Assembly (NCBI GenBank): GCA_022835595.1
Contig: BQUP01000004.1
Location: 1,798,001 to 1,862,000 of the forward strand
From: Cystobasidium ongulense
Lineage: Eukaryota; Basidiomycota; Cystobasidiomycetes; Cystobasidiales; Cystobasidiaceae
Direction of reading: 5' to 3'
DNA: 64,000 nucleotides
The position numbers were made by a program, and so were the translations under genes. The notes under the pieces were generated by a model that saw only the letters and a program-made list of their open reading frames with translations, did not search any database and was not told where the DNA came from. Numbering within the stretch: the stretch's first letter is position 1; every line of letters starts with the position of its first letter. Below, piece after piece: positions 45,292 through 57,100 of the stretch.

Positions 45292-48200
45292 ATGGGCGGC
45301 AAGCACGGTGCATCGGGTTCCGTGTCTAGCTCTATCGCGCCGCGGATGGCTACTTCGCATGTCAAGCGGCGCAGTGGAGGCAGACACTCGACATCTGCTG
45401 TACGCAGGGGATTGAGTAGTGGCGACTCGAGCAGCCTGGTCGGACTAGGTCTCGGGGAAGAAGACAGGTCAAGCAACAGACCGCCGTCTGAATCTGCATC
45501 GACATCCAGACGCTCTTCACGCACGAACAGTTTCAGCGGCAATTCTAGTCCAAGCTCTGGCGGCGATGAAGAGTGGTCTTCCGTTTCTACTCAGCATGAT
45601 GCGGCAAAGGGCGACAGTACCAGTCTTCCCTCTTCTAGAGATACGACACCTTTCAAACCAAATCGACCACTTTCATCAGCTGCCCGTAATGATGCATCGT
45701 GGCAGCCTTTTGCGCGACGCTGGACGCCGGAGAAGCCAAAAGCGCCAGTTCTATATACGGAAGACACGGTTTTCATGAATGGTCTATTCGAGCATGATAT
45801 CCATGCTGCTTCCCCATTTCGCCTGCATCCAGCTTCACCTGGCATGTATCGCTCACCATCATCATCCTCTTCATTCTACCGTTCCGAGTCACTGCCTATG
45901 CTAGCTTCCACTTCTCAATCGTCCTCTTCGCCATACGAATCATCATTGTCGCCTTCCATATCCTTCAACAGCCTCTCACCCTCACGACCTTCTCTCGATC
46001 CCCGCCGAAATTCCGATACAACATTGTCAATCGCTCCCTCACCGCCTATGCCTTCTTCATCCTTTCAACCGCACCATCTCAGCTCACCCAATTCCCTCAC
46101 AAATCGTACATCGCCTAAAAGTGGTCCACATCGACGAGAAGGTAGTATATCCTCGACACGTATAACAAGCAACACTTTTACATCCTCATTCTTCCCTTCT
46201 GCTCGTCGAAGACCCAGTGCTGATCTATCGAGGGATCTCTCAGACGCACCTAGACTGTCTCAGGCGAATGTACCCGCTTTCAAGCAAGACCAAAGTCGAC
46301 AAGCCAGATGGAAGACTTTTAGCTGGAAAACGAGAAAGAGAAGTCCATCAGACGAAGGCGATCCCATTTCAGGGCGAGCTGGACCAAGTTCTGATGTAAG
46401 TCGGCTTGCTCTGACGATAGCGACCGCCTGCCTTGGACCTTTCTTTCCTCTGGTTTTCACAAATCAGACGCGAATACCAGCAAGACCCTTGGCAAAGCCA
46501 ACAGCCGCACAAGCCCGCGCGCTGCCAAAAAGTACTTACAAACGTTGCCAAAGCAGAGCTCTTCGGACAGTCTTAGGATTGTACATCTTCTATTCGCTCT
46601 ACCTCTTCACATCTCGCCTCCTGGCTCTGCCACTGTTGTTCTCAACTCCTGGTCATCAATCAAGCCATAGGCCTTCACATCTGACCACACGAAGCGATGC
46701 GTTTGAATATACGAGTTGGCAGCAAGCGCGTTTCAAGCTCCTTGATGTATATAATGTAGCCGCCGATGTTCTCGGGTCGACTGCGCTGCGAATAAGCAAA
46801 CAGACTTCTAAAGCAGCTGCTGGAGATTTTGCTGGAGAGTCGAATGGTGCAAATAGCTTAAACAATCTGATGCTGTTAGATCGACTGCCGGAAGTCAAGC
46901 GGCGCTGGGGCGACACAAGTAAGCCTACATTGAGTTCTGTAATACTCAGGGCCTATTCTCTTATGCTAATTTATTTGCTCTTTTCAGGCCAAGTGCGCGA
47001 TCCTGCAGCAAATCCGTTATCATCCTTTTCAACCGAATACCGCTTTTCAAAAATGTTCTCCAAGACAGACGCGTCGGTACAAGAGCAAATGGAGCCTTTC
47101 TTATTTCAAGCTGAATCACTAGGTCAAGGAGGTGACGTGACTGCCTGTCTATACTTCAACGATGCATGGATCAGTCAGTTACCTGACTTCATGGAAAGAT
47201 GGAGAGGTCCGGTATCTATGGTCTACGAATTGGCAGATAACAAGACATCGGCGGAAAGGGCTGCCTTAGTTGCGCGTTTACAAGACTTGAGGAAACAATA
47301 TCCTCTCATTCGAGCTTATGTCGATGTTCATGCTGTATATAACTCTCCTCAATCCGATCTGCAAGCTAGAAGACTTCGAGAAAGGCTCATTATTCGTCCA
47401 GTAGCTTCGAATCTTCAACTCAACTTAGCCCGATTCTTCGCAAGAACAGACATGGTATGGCTTGCGTTGGATTCGAGAATACTGCCTGCACCGAACCTAC
47501 GTAGAAGGCTCAATGAGCTTGAAGAAGTTCGTTCGTACACTATGGACTTCGCAGATGGCATAATTGTGCCCATGTTCGGAGCCACAAGAAGCAACACGGC
47601 TAACTCAACCGCGTTGCCGCTTCTACCTGGAGTAAGAGGCAGTATAGGCCTCGAAACCAAGCAAGATGGTGTCGCAGAAGAGGACTTTGAGCGGTTGAGC
47701 CGAGCATACGTATCGGCTCATTTTGATTCGATACCCCTCGATAAATCAGAATGGCCTGTTAACAAGACAACTCTTATCGGGCTCGCTTCAAATCAGCCTC
47801 CGGCTTCAATGCTGCCAAAACACCTTGAAGGAACAGACTCGCCTCTCTTTGCCTTGTTCGATCGAAGATGGGAAGCTGGCAAAGGGCCTACTAGCTTTAC
47901 GAAATGGGAGAAAGCACAGCAATTGACCACCCAAGATAGACACGTAGTCTCAAGTACCACGCCTGAAGTCAAGTCGGATGCCGGCTTTTATCAAGTAATT
48001 GACTATGATCTTAATTATGCTCCATCTCTTGTCATTGGGCGTGACCGACAACCGTGGTGCACAGAACGGTTCGAATACAACCGTGCAGCATGCATCTATC
48101 AAATGTACCTTCAGGGCGCCAAGAAATGGGTCCTACCAGATTCCTGGGCGTACACAGTAGAAAACACAAACAAGCACGCGCCAAAAGAAGTCAAGAATGA

Positions 48201-48453
48201 TGCAGATAAACTGAAGAATGCCATTCAAACTAGATTATATACCAAGTTTTTCAGTGAAGCTTGTATGCATTATGGCAGAGCTTTTTTGTCTGATGATTTG
48301 TGGGACTCTGAAAGAGCTCAACATTTACGATATTCTTGTGCTAGAGTTTTGAATAGTTATGGTATTGGAATGTCGGAAGAGGAAGAAGCTGCTGCTGCAA
48401 AGCGAGAACAACAACAGCAAAAGAAGAAGAAGAAGCAGAAGAAAAAGGCCTGA
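45292..48453 (+). CDS. LARGE/B4GAT1-like glycosyltransferase (GT49), single exon
   Basis: An intronless frame of 1,053 residues from ATG 45292 (MGGKHGASGS). The first 400 residues are Ser-rich and disordered (cytosolic), then one transmembrane segment (VLGLYIFYSLYLFTSRLLAL, about residue 430) makes it a type II Golgi protein. The luminal part has GDVTACLYFNDAWISQLPDF, a block on local amino acids FFARTDMVWLALDSRILPAP, and the GT49 end motif RFEYNRAACIYQMYLQGAKK followed by WVLPDSWAYTVE. GT49 enzymes add glucuronic acid or xylose to glycans in animals; the fungal acceptor is unknown. The usual acidic DxD metal motif is here DSR. The C-terminus is a Glu/Ala then Lys run. Confidence 0.8.
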   Translation: MGGKHGASGSVSSSIAPRMATSHVKRRSGGRHSTSAVRRGLSSGDSSSLVGLGLGEEDRSSNRPPSESASTSRRSSRTNSFSGNSSPSSGGDEEWSSVSTQHDAAKGDSTSLPSSRDTTPFKPNRPLSSAARNDASWQPFARRWTPEKPKAPVLYTEDTVFMNGLFEHDIHAASPFRLHPASPGMYRSPSSSSSFYRSESLPMLASTSQSSSSPYESSLSPSISFNSLSPSRPSLDPRRNSDTTLSIAPSPPMPSSSFQPHHLSSPNSLTNRTSPKSGPHRREGSISSTRITSNTFTSSFFPSARRRPSADLSRDLSDAPRLSQANVPAFKQDQSRQARWKTFSWKTRKRSPSDEGDPISGRAGPSSDVSRLALTIATACLGPFFPLVFTNQTRIPARPLAKPTAAQARALPKSTYKRCQSRALRTVLGLYIFYSLYLFTSRLLALPLLFSTPGHQSSHRPSHLTTRSDAFEYTSWQQARFKLLDVYNVAADVLGSTALRISKQTSKAAAGDFAGESNGANSLNNLMLLDRLPEVKRRWGDTSKPTLSSVILRAYSLMLIYLLFSGQVRDPAANPLSSFSTEYRFSKMFSKTDASVQEQMEPFLFQAESLGQGGDVTACLYFNDAWISQLPDFMERWRGPVSMVYELADNKTSAERAALVARLQDLRKQYPLIRAYVDVHAVYNSPQSDLQARRLRERLIIRPVASNLQLNLARFFARTDMVWLALDSRILPAPNLRRRLNELEEVRSYTMDFADGIIVPMFGATRSNTANSTALPLLPGVRGSIGLETKQDGVAEEDFERLSRAYVSAHFDSIPLDKSEWPVNKTTLIGLASNQPPASMLPKHLEGTDSPLFALFDRRWEAGKGPTSFTKWEKAQQLTTQDRHVVSSTTPEVKSDAGFYQVIDYDLNYAPSLVIGRDRQPWCTERFEYNRAACIYQMYLQGAKKWVLPDSWAYTVENTNKHAPKEVKNDADKLKNAIQTRLYTKFFSEACMHYGRAFLSDDLWDSERAQHLRYSCARVLNSYGIGMSEEEEAAAAKREQQQQKKKKKQKKKA

Positions 48454-48917
48454 GAATGAGATGGTGCGATGGCTCCGGAGATGGGTAAGGGATTTTAGAC
48501 TGCTTGCTGTCTCATTATCGATGATACCCATGTGATGGAAAGCGTAATATCGACAATATTACTACTGTATCCATATAGCTGTGAAATAAACTATCATACT
48601 CGGATAATAGCAATATATCGTTTATCCTACTTGAGCGCAGAAAAGAATACTCTTGCCTGTGAATCTGTGCTGGCCTGCTCCAGTGCCGTATGCATAGCCT
48701 GCGAGATTGTTGGTCATCTCAGCCGGCCAACGGAGTGCTGGGCCTTTTGTCTATACCCAAGCTTTGCATTGGGACTTTCTAACAGCCTTACGGCAAGTAC
48801 TTGGGTCCCTTTGGGACAACCTCCCGAGGTGGCTGACACTGCCACTAACGTTGCTAGTTAACTCTCTATTTTGTTGTCAAGGCAGCCGGAATTGGATGTT
48901 CTGGTCTGGAAGAGGCT
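48454..48917. other. convergent intergenic, GT49 and SHG1
   Basis: The 3' flanks of the glycosyltransferase and SHG1 genes. One 109-codon frame (48532-48861) has no features. Confidence 0.45.
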
Positions 48918-49625
48918 TCAATCAATTGCCATTTCTGCGTCTTTATCACGGCCACTTTGAACTTCCTTCGGATCTGTTGTTGCTTCCTTTGTCGCTTTCA
49001 CCTTGTCGTACAGTTTACCAAGATCATCATCCAAAGACTTGGTAGCATTAATGATGAAAGGCCTGACGTTATCTTTGGCTCTGTCATAAGCAGTATGGCG
49101 TTCCAGTGTCGCATAGATGTGATTTGTGGCATCTTGCTTCGATCTAGTGGCCAGCCCGTAGCGAGTTGGCGAGGTGTATATACCGCCTGAGCTTGATGAG
49201 GCTTTATTGTTGCTGCTTGATGTGTATTGTTGAGGTCGCTCGTATAGGTCTTTGAGGGTTTCGCTTATCTGCAATGATCAGCATTCAGCGTGGGACGGAT
49301 CATTCTCACACACCTGGATCTGGGTCAGCACAGACTCACGACTTTCTGAGTACGCTCTGCAAATTCTTTCCCGTCTTGCTGTTCATAGATCCCGAAGTGT
49401 CAGTCTAAGCAATGCAGTCGATTATTGTTCCTGTTAACGCACACTGGCGGTGAATGACTTGAGGATCTCGTTCCGGACTGCATCGAAACTACCATTGTTC
49501 TTGAATGCGTCTACAAGATCTTGTGCAGTGACAGTCTTCGAATCAGTATTGTCGTTGTGTGCCTTCGATGATGATGATGCTTCGACTACTGCGTCGGTAG
49601 TGCTTCCAGCCGATGGTGTGCCCAT
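48918..49625 (-). CDS. SHG1: COMPASS (Set1C) subunit SHG1-like, BOD1/SHG1 domain
   Basis: Three exons: MGTPSAGSTTDAVVEASSSS... to SFTAS (donor GTGCGT), a short middle exon QDGKEFAERTQKV, and a last exon from ISETLKDLYERP to DKDAEMAID before the stop at 48918. The segment DLVDAFKNNGSFDAVRNEIL to ISETL is the BOD1/SHG1 domain, known from Shg1 of the yeast Set1 histone H3 Lys4 methyltransferase complex and from animal BOD1. The C-terminal half is charged and disordered. The protein is nuclear by inference. It is divergent from CCR4. Confidence 0.8.
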
Positions 49626-50481
49626 TTGAGTCGTTGGATGGCAAGTAACAGCAAGTGGAGCGAGCCAGTCCCCGGAGACTGTGCTGTCGCTATCTGCCAG
49701 CTGTATGGATGCCTGCTGTCGACCTGCCGTCTCTGGCTACTCGCCTCCTCAGCTTGTCGTCTTGCAGGAAAGAAAGCCAGCTCTTCGGGAGGTTCGCTCT
49801 CTTGACCTTTGCCCGAATCACGAAAGGTTGACACCACATCAAGGGCAGGATATACGACGCACAACACACTCACTGCGGCACGATGAGCTGGCTGCTAGAC
49901 GACTGCTGAGCCAGGAACACTCGCCCACTCCGACTCCCATCCCAGCATCACCATTTGCCGGGAGATGCCAGCAGCGAGACAGCGAGACCTTAGAGCGCAG
50001 AACCCAAAGCAGCGAGACAAGCGGAAGCAGCAGCCTGCAGGCCTGGCATAGTTGGTAGCTAGTCAGGCTGGACATACGACACACCCGCCAGCACGCCCAA
50101 ACCTCGTCCCTTGCCGCCCGGACACTGGAGTGCTGCCATCGTTGGCCCTACGAGCAGGACAGCACAGCGAGCTTTTTCTCAGCAGGTGAGTTGCTTCTTC
50201 AAGTGCAGAGCATGGCGTATCGGCAGTTAGGAGTTCGTATCGCCTGTGTCAATGCTGCGCGGTCTCGGCTCTAGCGAGCTTTTGTCCCCATCTCTGGCGC
50301 ACCGAGTGCTTTGCCTGCCTGCCTCGTCAGTGTACAGCGAGCAGATGCTGACGATAATGGTTTCTTTGCGTGCGCAACGAATACGATACACAGCCCATCA
50401 AACTACGCACAATAGAACGGGATCGCTCAACACACCCTTCCTCCTACCCAACCTCTGGGTGTCAGACCAGACGTCCAGTCT
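49626..50481. promoter_or_regulatory. divergent promoter region, SHG1 and CCR4
   Basis: About 860 bases between two divergent genes. Several upstream ATGs with short frames precede CCR4, which suggests a long leader with upstream reading frames. No gene is seen. Confidence 0.45.
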
Positions 50482-53439
50482 ATGTTCTTCAGGTCGGCTG
50501 CGCATCCATTCGACGCCGCTTCTATACCTTCACCTACGCCGACAACAGCAAGCAGCGATTCAAGCGCTCTAACTACGTCGCTGTTCAGCACCCCACACCG
50601 ATCTTCCTACCATCCCTCCGGCGGACATCAGCAGCAGCGAGTGCCTCCGTCGAGCAGCAGCGATTCTCCCTTCTACAGCCAGCAACAAAGCCATCACAAC
50701 TCTGGTGGACAGACAGGAAGTAGACCTGCCTCTACTTTGGCTGATAGAAGCTCACGCAAAAACAACACACAGCCGTACTCTACCCCTTCGAAAGCCTGGC
50801 CTTCTGCAACTCCCTTCGACCCTCCAGGTGCAGCCAATTCAACCACTCCTCCTTCCAGCATGGCCACTCGCTTCCAACAACACCAGCAGTCTTTGATGCA
50901 AAAGTTCCAGCACTATCCTTCCTCTGGAAATCAGGCACCCGTCACAAGCTCTCCTCAGGGTGCAGGTCCAGGTGGTCCGCACCCCCATCACAACGCTTTC
51001 TCACCTTACGGCGGACCTCCAGGCAGTCCTGCAGGTTACCCAGGATATGGACTGCATTCTGGTCCTCCAGGTCCCCCACCTGGTGCTATAGGTACAGGTC
51101 CAGGTCATCTACAGGGAGGTCTCTCACCCGGTGCAAGTGCAGGAAACGGTGCCGGCTCATTCGGCCCTCAATCGCAAGGCTCGGGTTCTCGCTATGGCGC
51201 ACCTCACATTGGAGGAGGCAACGCACAGAGCGGCCCTCCACATTCACAGATGAACGGTCATCACCCGCATTCACAAGGTCACTTCCACGGACAGCACATA
51301 GGCAGCAATGGTCCTCCTGGCAATCAGCAGGCCCAAATTGGCATGGGATCAGGATCGGAGGAAAGAGGCATCAACGGTCAAGGACAGCAGCAACAACAGC
51401 AGCAGCAAACGAACCTTGACGACTCATCTTCTGCGCATTGGCAACAGCAAAGGCACTATCGTCAAATTTCACAGAACACGACTAGTGCGCACCATCATGC
51501 CAGAGCTGCACACCTGCACCACCGAGGCGTCGTGACCACATCATCAGGCAGCGTCTCAGTTGGAGATCCAGTACGACACCCTGCCATGTCTATCGGTAGA
51601 CCAAGCAAGGACGGCAAAGACGGACACACTCGATCGGACAGCACAGCGCTAGAAGCCGCCAAGCCGCTTACACTCGCTGCCATCAGAAAAGGCGGTTCAA
51701 ACGTCCGCTCTGCCGATTCGCCAGCTGTAATCAATACTGCAGCCTACATCGAAGCAGAGCGAGAGAAGACGGGTCAAGCTTGGTCTACGATCGATATGGG
51801 CGGAATGCACCTACGGAACCTGTCTGCCGAACTCTTCAAATACTCCTTCTTGACGACGCTCTATGTACCACACAATAATCTCACTTCTCTGCCTGCCGGT
51901 CTTGCGAGTCTGACCCACCTAGTCTTGCTCGATGTCAGCGGGAACAAGCTCACTTCGGTTCCACCTGAATTGGGCATGTTGACCAATCTTCGAGAATTAC
52001 TCCTCTTCGATAACCAAATCAACAACCTGCCATCTGAACTTGGCACCCTATATCAACTGGACCTGCTTGGCATAGATGGCAACCCACTGCCTGATAACTT
52101 GCGAACGCTAGTCGACAAAGAGGGCACAGCGGGCTTGATCTCCTACCTTCGGGATTCTTGCCCCGTACCATTACCACCACCAGATCGTGAATGGATCAGC
52201 GTAGATGCGGATAGTTTCCCATCGGCAGCAGATGCAGACCGGCCTGAACCTGAGACCTTTTCAGTCTTTTGCTACAATGTTCTCTGTGAAAAAGCAGCAA
52301 CGCCTCAAATGTATGGCTATACTCCAAGCTGGGCTCTAAGTTGGGATTACAGGAAAGAACTCATCTTACAGGAAATTCTAGGTTACAGCGCCGATATCAT
52401 TTGTTTGCAAGAGGTAGATGGTCAACAGTACGAAGAGTTCTTTTTACCTAATTTGAGCAACAATGGTTATGAAGGCATCTATTGGCCAAGAACAAAGGCG
52501 CGAACGATGACTGCGGAAGAGAAGAAGCATGTCGACGGTAACGCGACGTTCTACAAGCCTTCGACGTTAGTATACTGTATTGTTTCATTAGTATTGTGCG
52601 AATCGCTGACCGTGCGATTTCCTTCTCTGTTCCACAGGTTCTCTCTGGTCGAGCAACAATTGGTCGAGTTCAATCAAATTGCCATGCGGCGGCCAGACTT
52701 CAAGAAAACAGAAGACATGTTCAACCGTGTCATGACGAAGGACAACATCGCTGTCGTTGCGCTTCTCGAGCACAAAGAATCAGGAGCACGGCTCATCTGT
52801 GCAAACACGCACGTGTACTGGGATAACGAATTTCGAGATGTCAAGCTCGTTCAAGTCGCCATGCTCATGGATGAGCTCACCAAGACTGCGAATCATTTCG
52901 CCAGGCTACCGCCCAAGCACCCTTCATCGCTCGGGAAAGGTTATGAAAAAGCTCCTGCTTACTCTGAGGGCAATAAGATTCCCATGATTGTCTGCGGTGA
53001 TTTCAACTCGGGTCCCGATTCTGGTGTTTACGAGTACCTCACCAACGGAACAGTCGACAAGAACCACGATGATTTCATGCATCATGTCTATGGTAATTAC
53101 ACTTCAGAAGGTCTAGGCCACAGATTCGCCCTCAAGTCCGCCTATTCCCACCTTGACAGTAACGGTCACCATGGCGATGTACCTATCATCACAAATCATA
53201 CACCAGGCTTCAAAGGATTCATTGACCATATCTGGCATACCACCAATTCGCTATCGGTTACAGGCCTTTTAGGAGAAGTCGACCCTGCTTATCTGAGCAA
53301 AGTTGTCGGTTTCCCGAATGCACACTTCCCTAGTGATCACATTTCAATTCTTGCCGAATTCAAAGTCAAGCCTCAACAGTCCCCGAACGATCGCCAGCCT
53401 GAGAAAGCTCAGTTCCGCCTCGGAGGACCTGGGCGGTAA
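50482..53439 (+). CDS. CCR4: CCR4, catalytic deadenylase of the CCR4-NOT complex
   Basis: Exons 50482-52565 and 52638-53439 give 961 residues. The first 400 residues are Pro/Gln/Ser/His/Gly-rich. A leucine-rich repeat block follows (LFKYSFLTTLYVPHNNLTSL, VLLDVSGNKLTSVPPELGML, LLLFDNQINNLPSELGTLYQ), which binds NOT1/CAF1. The exonuclease-endonuclease-phosphatase domain has FCYNVLCEKAATPQMYGYTP, the catalytic ADIICLQEVDGQQYEEFF, VCGDFNSGPDSGVYEYL and NAHFPSDHISILAEF. It shortens poly(A) tails of mRNA. The 72-base intron (52566-52637) is divisible by three and has no stop, so the unspliced form also reads through; the spliced junction ATFYKPST-FSLVEQQLVEFNQ matches the family. Confidence 0.94.
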   Translation: MFFRSAAHPFDAASIPSPTPTTASSDSSALTTSLFSTPHRSSYHPSGGHQQQRVPPSSSSDSPFYSQQQSHHNSGGQTGSRPASTLADRSSRKNNTQPYSTPSKAWPSATPFDPPGAANSTTPPSSMATRFQQHQQSLMQKFQHYPSSGNQAPVTSSPQGAGPGGPHPHHNAFSPYGGPPGSPAGYPGYGLHSGPPGPPPGAIGTGPGHLQGGLSPGASAGNGAGSFGPQSQGSGSRYGAPHIGGGNAQSGPPHSQMNGHHPHSQGHFHGQHIGSNGPPGNQQAQIGMGSGSEERGINGQGQQQQQQQQTNLDDSSSAHWQQQRHYRQISQNTTSAHHHARAAHLHHRGVVTTSSGSVSVGDPVRHPAMSIGRPSKDGKDGHTRSDSTALEAAKPLTLAAIRKGGSNVRSADSPAVINTAAYIEAEREKTGQAWSTIDMGGMHLRNLSAELFKYSFLTTLYVPHNNLTSLPAGLASLTHLVLLDVSGNKLTSVPPELGMLTNLRELLLFDNQINNLPSELGTLYQLDLLGIDGNPLPDNLRTLVDKEGTAGLISYLRDSCPVPLPPPDREWISVDADSFPSAADADRPEPETFSVFCYNVLCEKAATPQMYGYTPSWALSWDYRKELILQEILGYSADIICLQEVDGQQYEEFFLPNLSNNGYEGIYWPRTKARTMTAEEKKHVDGNATFYKPSTLVYCIVSLVLCESLTVRFPSLFHRFSLVEQQLVEFNQIAMRRPDFKKTEDMFNRVMTKDNIAVVALLEHKESGARLICANTHVYWDNEFRDVKLVQVAMLMDELTKTANHFARLPPKHPSSLGKGYEKAPAYSEGNKIPMIVCGDFNSGPDSGVYEYLTNGTVDKNHDDFMHHVYGNYTSEGLGHRFALKSAYSHLDSNGHHGDVPIITNHTPGFKGFIDHIWHTTNSLSVTGLLGEVDPAYLSKVVGFPNAHFPSDHISILAEFKVKPQQSPNDRQPEKAQFRLGGPGR

Positions 53440-54197
53440 AAGACAAGTCAGCACATTCCTTCCTCACGGAACTATCAAAGACCGTCTTGACTCCTACACC
53501 ATCGAGCATCCCCGTCCAGAGGTGCATTATCCCGGCGTGCCCATCACAAGCATGCATTCAATCTGTTCTCTTGTATATCAGTCTACGCGACCTCCAATCC
53601 TCACTCCTCAACCATTGTCGTGACCTCTCTTAATGTATTAGGGTGCCACGGACTGGAATGAAGCCAACACAAACATCCCATGCTCTATCTTCCGACGCTC
53701 GGCTCGCTTAGCGTCAGGCATCACAAGGTCGTTTCCCTCCAGCTCCCACATCCAGGGCAACCCTGTAATCGTAATAATCGCACGCACGCCAACGAAACTG
53801 AAATGAAAGAGAAGAGGGATACCTGACAGGGGTCGACGTTTCTCTCTGTACTTGTCCAGTTTTACTTTCTCGCAGCTTATCTTCTTTTACCTACTTCGGT
53901 GGGAAATAGAAAAGGTAGCTGTTCAGCAATTTTGTTGGGTTTCCTTTCCGTTTTGTTGAGTATAAGAACGTATTTAGAATAGCCGAGCTTTTCGTTCTGA
54001 AAGCGTTGTATGTGTGTGTGTCTGTGATGAGAGCAATCAAGCAGAATCAGTCTAATCTATACCTGCTTGCATTGTTGCTGTGGCGCGCTATTCTGACGGA
54101 AAGCTCGAAGCGGCTGACGGCATTGATTAACTCAACTCATCGAATCAGCGCGGCCAAACGCATGCGATGAGCAGCAGCATACGAGCAGACAGCTGCC
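53440..54197. other. intergenic, CCR4 to RING-protein gene
   Basis: About 760 bases. It includes a short GT-rich run near 54008-54030. No gene is seen; the promoter of the RING-protein gene should be at its right end. Confidence 0.5.
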
Positions 54198-57100
54198 ATG
54201 GGACCCACGCTTCCGCTGGATCAGCGTGCGCTGTCAAGCAACCGTGGCAGGCATCATCAGCAGCAGAGCAGTAGTGGCAATGGGAATGGGAATGGCAACA
54301 GCAACGCCTCGTCAAAGCCGGCTTCTAGAGAACACTCGAGTGTGAAAAGCAGTACGTCAAGAACGTCTTTGTCGTTCGCTGGTGACCTCCCTTACCAAAG
54401 TTGCCTTCCAGCTCCAGGCTTATCACCACTGCCATCGACGTCCACAATGCCGCTCAGTCTGCAGCAACTCGGCAGTGCCGCATCCAGCACGGACAGCTTG
54501 AATGCCCCAGCAAGTGTACCCAGCCATGATGGAATCAGCAGATCATACATCACTCGCCATCATCATGCAGGCAGCCAGTCTTCAGTCCGAATAGAGCCAT
54601 CCAATTCGCACATCACTGCCAACCGGGGACAGGTCACTCTTGTTCATCCCCATGGGACGGGCGCTGGAAGGCCGTCTGGACTATCAGCATCATCTGGTCA
54701 TGCCGGGCAAGAGTACAATAGACCTCCTGTCAGCTCGTATGGCTCCAAGCGGAATGACCCTTCGCCTAGCATTTACAGCACCTCCAGTGCAAGATCGACC
54801 TCTAGTGTGAACAGTCTCCCGCCAGCATCTGAATCTAGTCTGAGTGCCTCTACGGTCATGTATGCACACAGCGACCCAAAAGGCAAAGGGAGATCAACTC
54901 TCACGCCAACAGGTCCCATAGCAGTATCTTCGAAAAAACGGGTTCCCAGCGCTATTGAAGAAGCAGTTCGCAATTTAGGACTTCCCCCTCCAGGCCCGGT
55001 CAACTCGTCATATCTGTCCGTACCTGGTCCTCGAGTAGCTGGAGGCTCACCTCATCTTGAGCTGTCACGCACTGCCTCTGCAAATACGAGCGCAACCAGT
55101 GACGCTGCGAGTCTCTCGGGAACGGTGGCGAGTAGCACAGGTTCAACTAGCAAGGATGGTCAGTCTCTCTCGTCCAAGCAGAGCGCAAAGAGTGCGACGT
55201 CAAAGACGAAGAAAAAGAAGATCAAACCGGTACCTATTCAACCGACTGTGACCACTACGGTCATCAAGGCTTCTTCATCAGCTAGGCCGACAGCAACTTC
55301 TGCTTCTACCTCTACTTCTACGACCGAAGCAAAGGTGAAGAAGAAAAAGAAGGCCGCTCCCTTGCCCACAAGTAGTGGGAGATCTCCGATCGTACCTCAA
55401 GCTACCTCCGCTCCACCACCAACATCCTCACCTGCACCTTCTAGTCCTCAACCTGCTGCACAGCCTGCGCAAACGAGACCTGCAAGGAACGTTAGGCCTA
55501 CTGCGACCTCGCCAAACCCCACTCCAAACCACACAGTGTCAAACACCTCTAATGTGCCATTGCATCGTCCAGGAGTTCAAGCAGTGCCATCAAGAAACCG
55601 GCACTTGGATGAGAGCGCGCTTCTACGCCGCTTCCCTGAAACGTCAGCGACTTCTACAAGTCCGCCTACTACTCAAGTACATATTTTCCAAGCTTCTGAT
55701 AGGCAGGCAATAGACCCCACACAATCAAGCCGCTCACCATCTCAAGCTCCAGCTACCATGCCCCAAGCGAGTGCAACCTCTACCGCTCCGGCCGCCACAG
55801 AAGCAAGCACTCGCGAAGAGCCAGCACCTCCACCCTGGTCTCCTCCTCTCGAAACTATCACTTTAGCTTTCACGCCTATACATGCTTATCTTTCGGCTTA
55901 TCACGATCCAGTGGATCAGCCAATAGCATCCACAAGCCAGTCCACAGCACATCCACCTGTCCCAGATTCGCCACCTCCAGCTTTCAGGTCAAGATCACCT
56001 TCGCCTGAAACTGGGCCGCCCACCATCTCTAGCAATCGTCGACCAACGAGTCTATCTTCTTCAGACAATGCCAGCCTGCCAGATGTCGATCTGGACGCTC
56101 TGGAAGAACGATCGCGTGGCTATGCATCGTCTGAGAACGAGATAGATCTTCTCAACTCGCAAGGGCGACATTCCGGAACCTCGACACCTCCAGTGGATGG
56201 TGCGCATGGCGACAGTACAAAAGGCCTCCGCTGGCAGTTGCGGCACTGGGAAGCTTGGAGAAGGGAGGGCGTCAGTCTGGAAGACCGTCTACAGCGCTTA
56301 CGCCAATGGAACTCTCCTACGCAAGAACAAGCAAGTTCCAGTAGCCCACCAGTACTCACTCCTACTCGTTCGACAGAAAGTGTCGCAGATGCGTCGCATA
56401 CAGACGAAGCAGCGGCCCTACAGACGCCACTTGAAACCGCTCGGGTCGCATCTGCGGGACTGCAGCCGTCTCCACATATAACATCAACAGACCGTCAACC
56501 GTCTCCCGTCAGAAGTGATCTATCACATCTGGCTGGGAGTGGATCCTCACAGCCACGCTTTCCCTCAGTGGGCACCGTGCGCCGTGCAAGACTGCAACGG
56601 TTCGAGGCTGAAAGACAGCACACCAAATCCATGTCTGCCGTTGTACAAAGCAGCCCTGCAACTTCGAGTGTTGGCCTACCTAGACAAGGCAGTGCTCACC
56701 AGAATCAACAAGCACCAGCGTCTGTTCCTCCTACATCTGCGAGCACTGCAGAAAGTGAGCATTCACGCGAACAGGTGCGACTGGCCATGCTGCAAGCCGC
56801 TCTGGACAGGCATGCTACCATAGAAATTCCACCAGTCGCAGAAAATCTAGCTGACCAGCCTCAAGCAGAAGATGCTTTAAGGCCTTCCGAAGCGTCTCGG
56901 TCGGTTGAAACCCCGACAATGCCCATCAGCACCCTTGCAGAAACGGCAGACGCATCAACATCAGACCAATCAGTGGATTCAGCAAAGTCTACACACAAAC
57001 TCGCACGCCAACTTGCAGCAGAGGTCGAAGCAAAACGAACATCTTCAGCATCCGACGAAGCATCTCGCGCGCTTGCTGGCTTCCAGCCCGATCCGGCAGC

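Noticed and set aside
48532-48861. Plus-strand frame of 109 codons after the GT49 gene
   Set aside because: No family likeness, and composition is typical of chance translation of a 3' flank.
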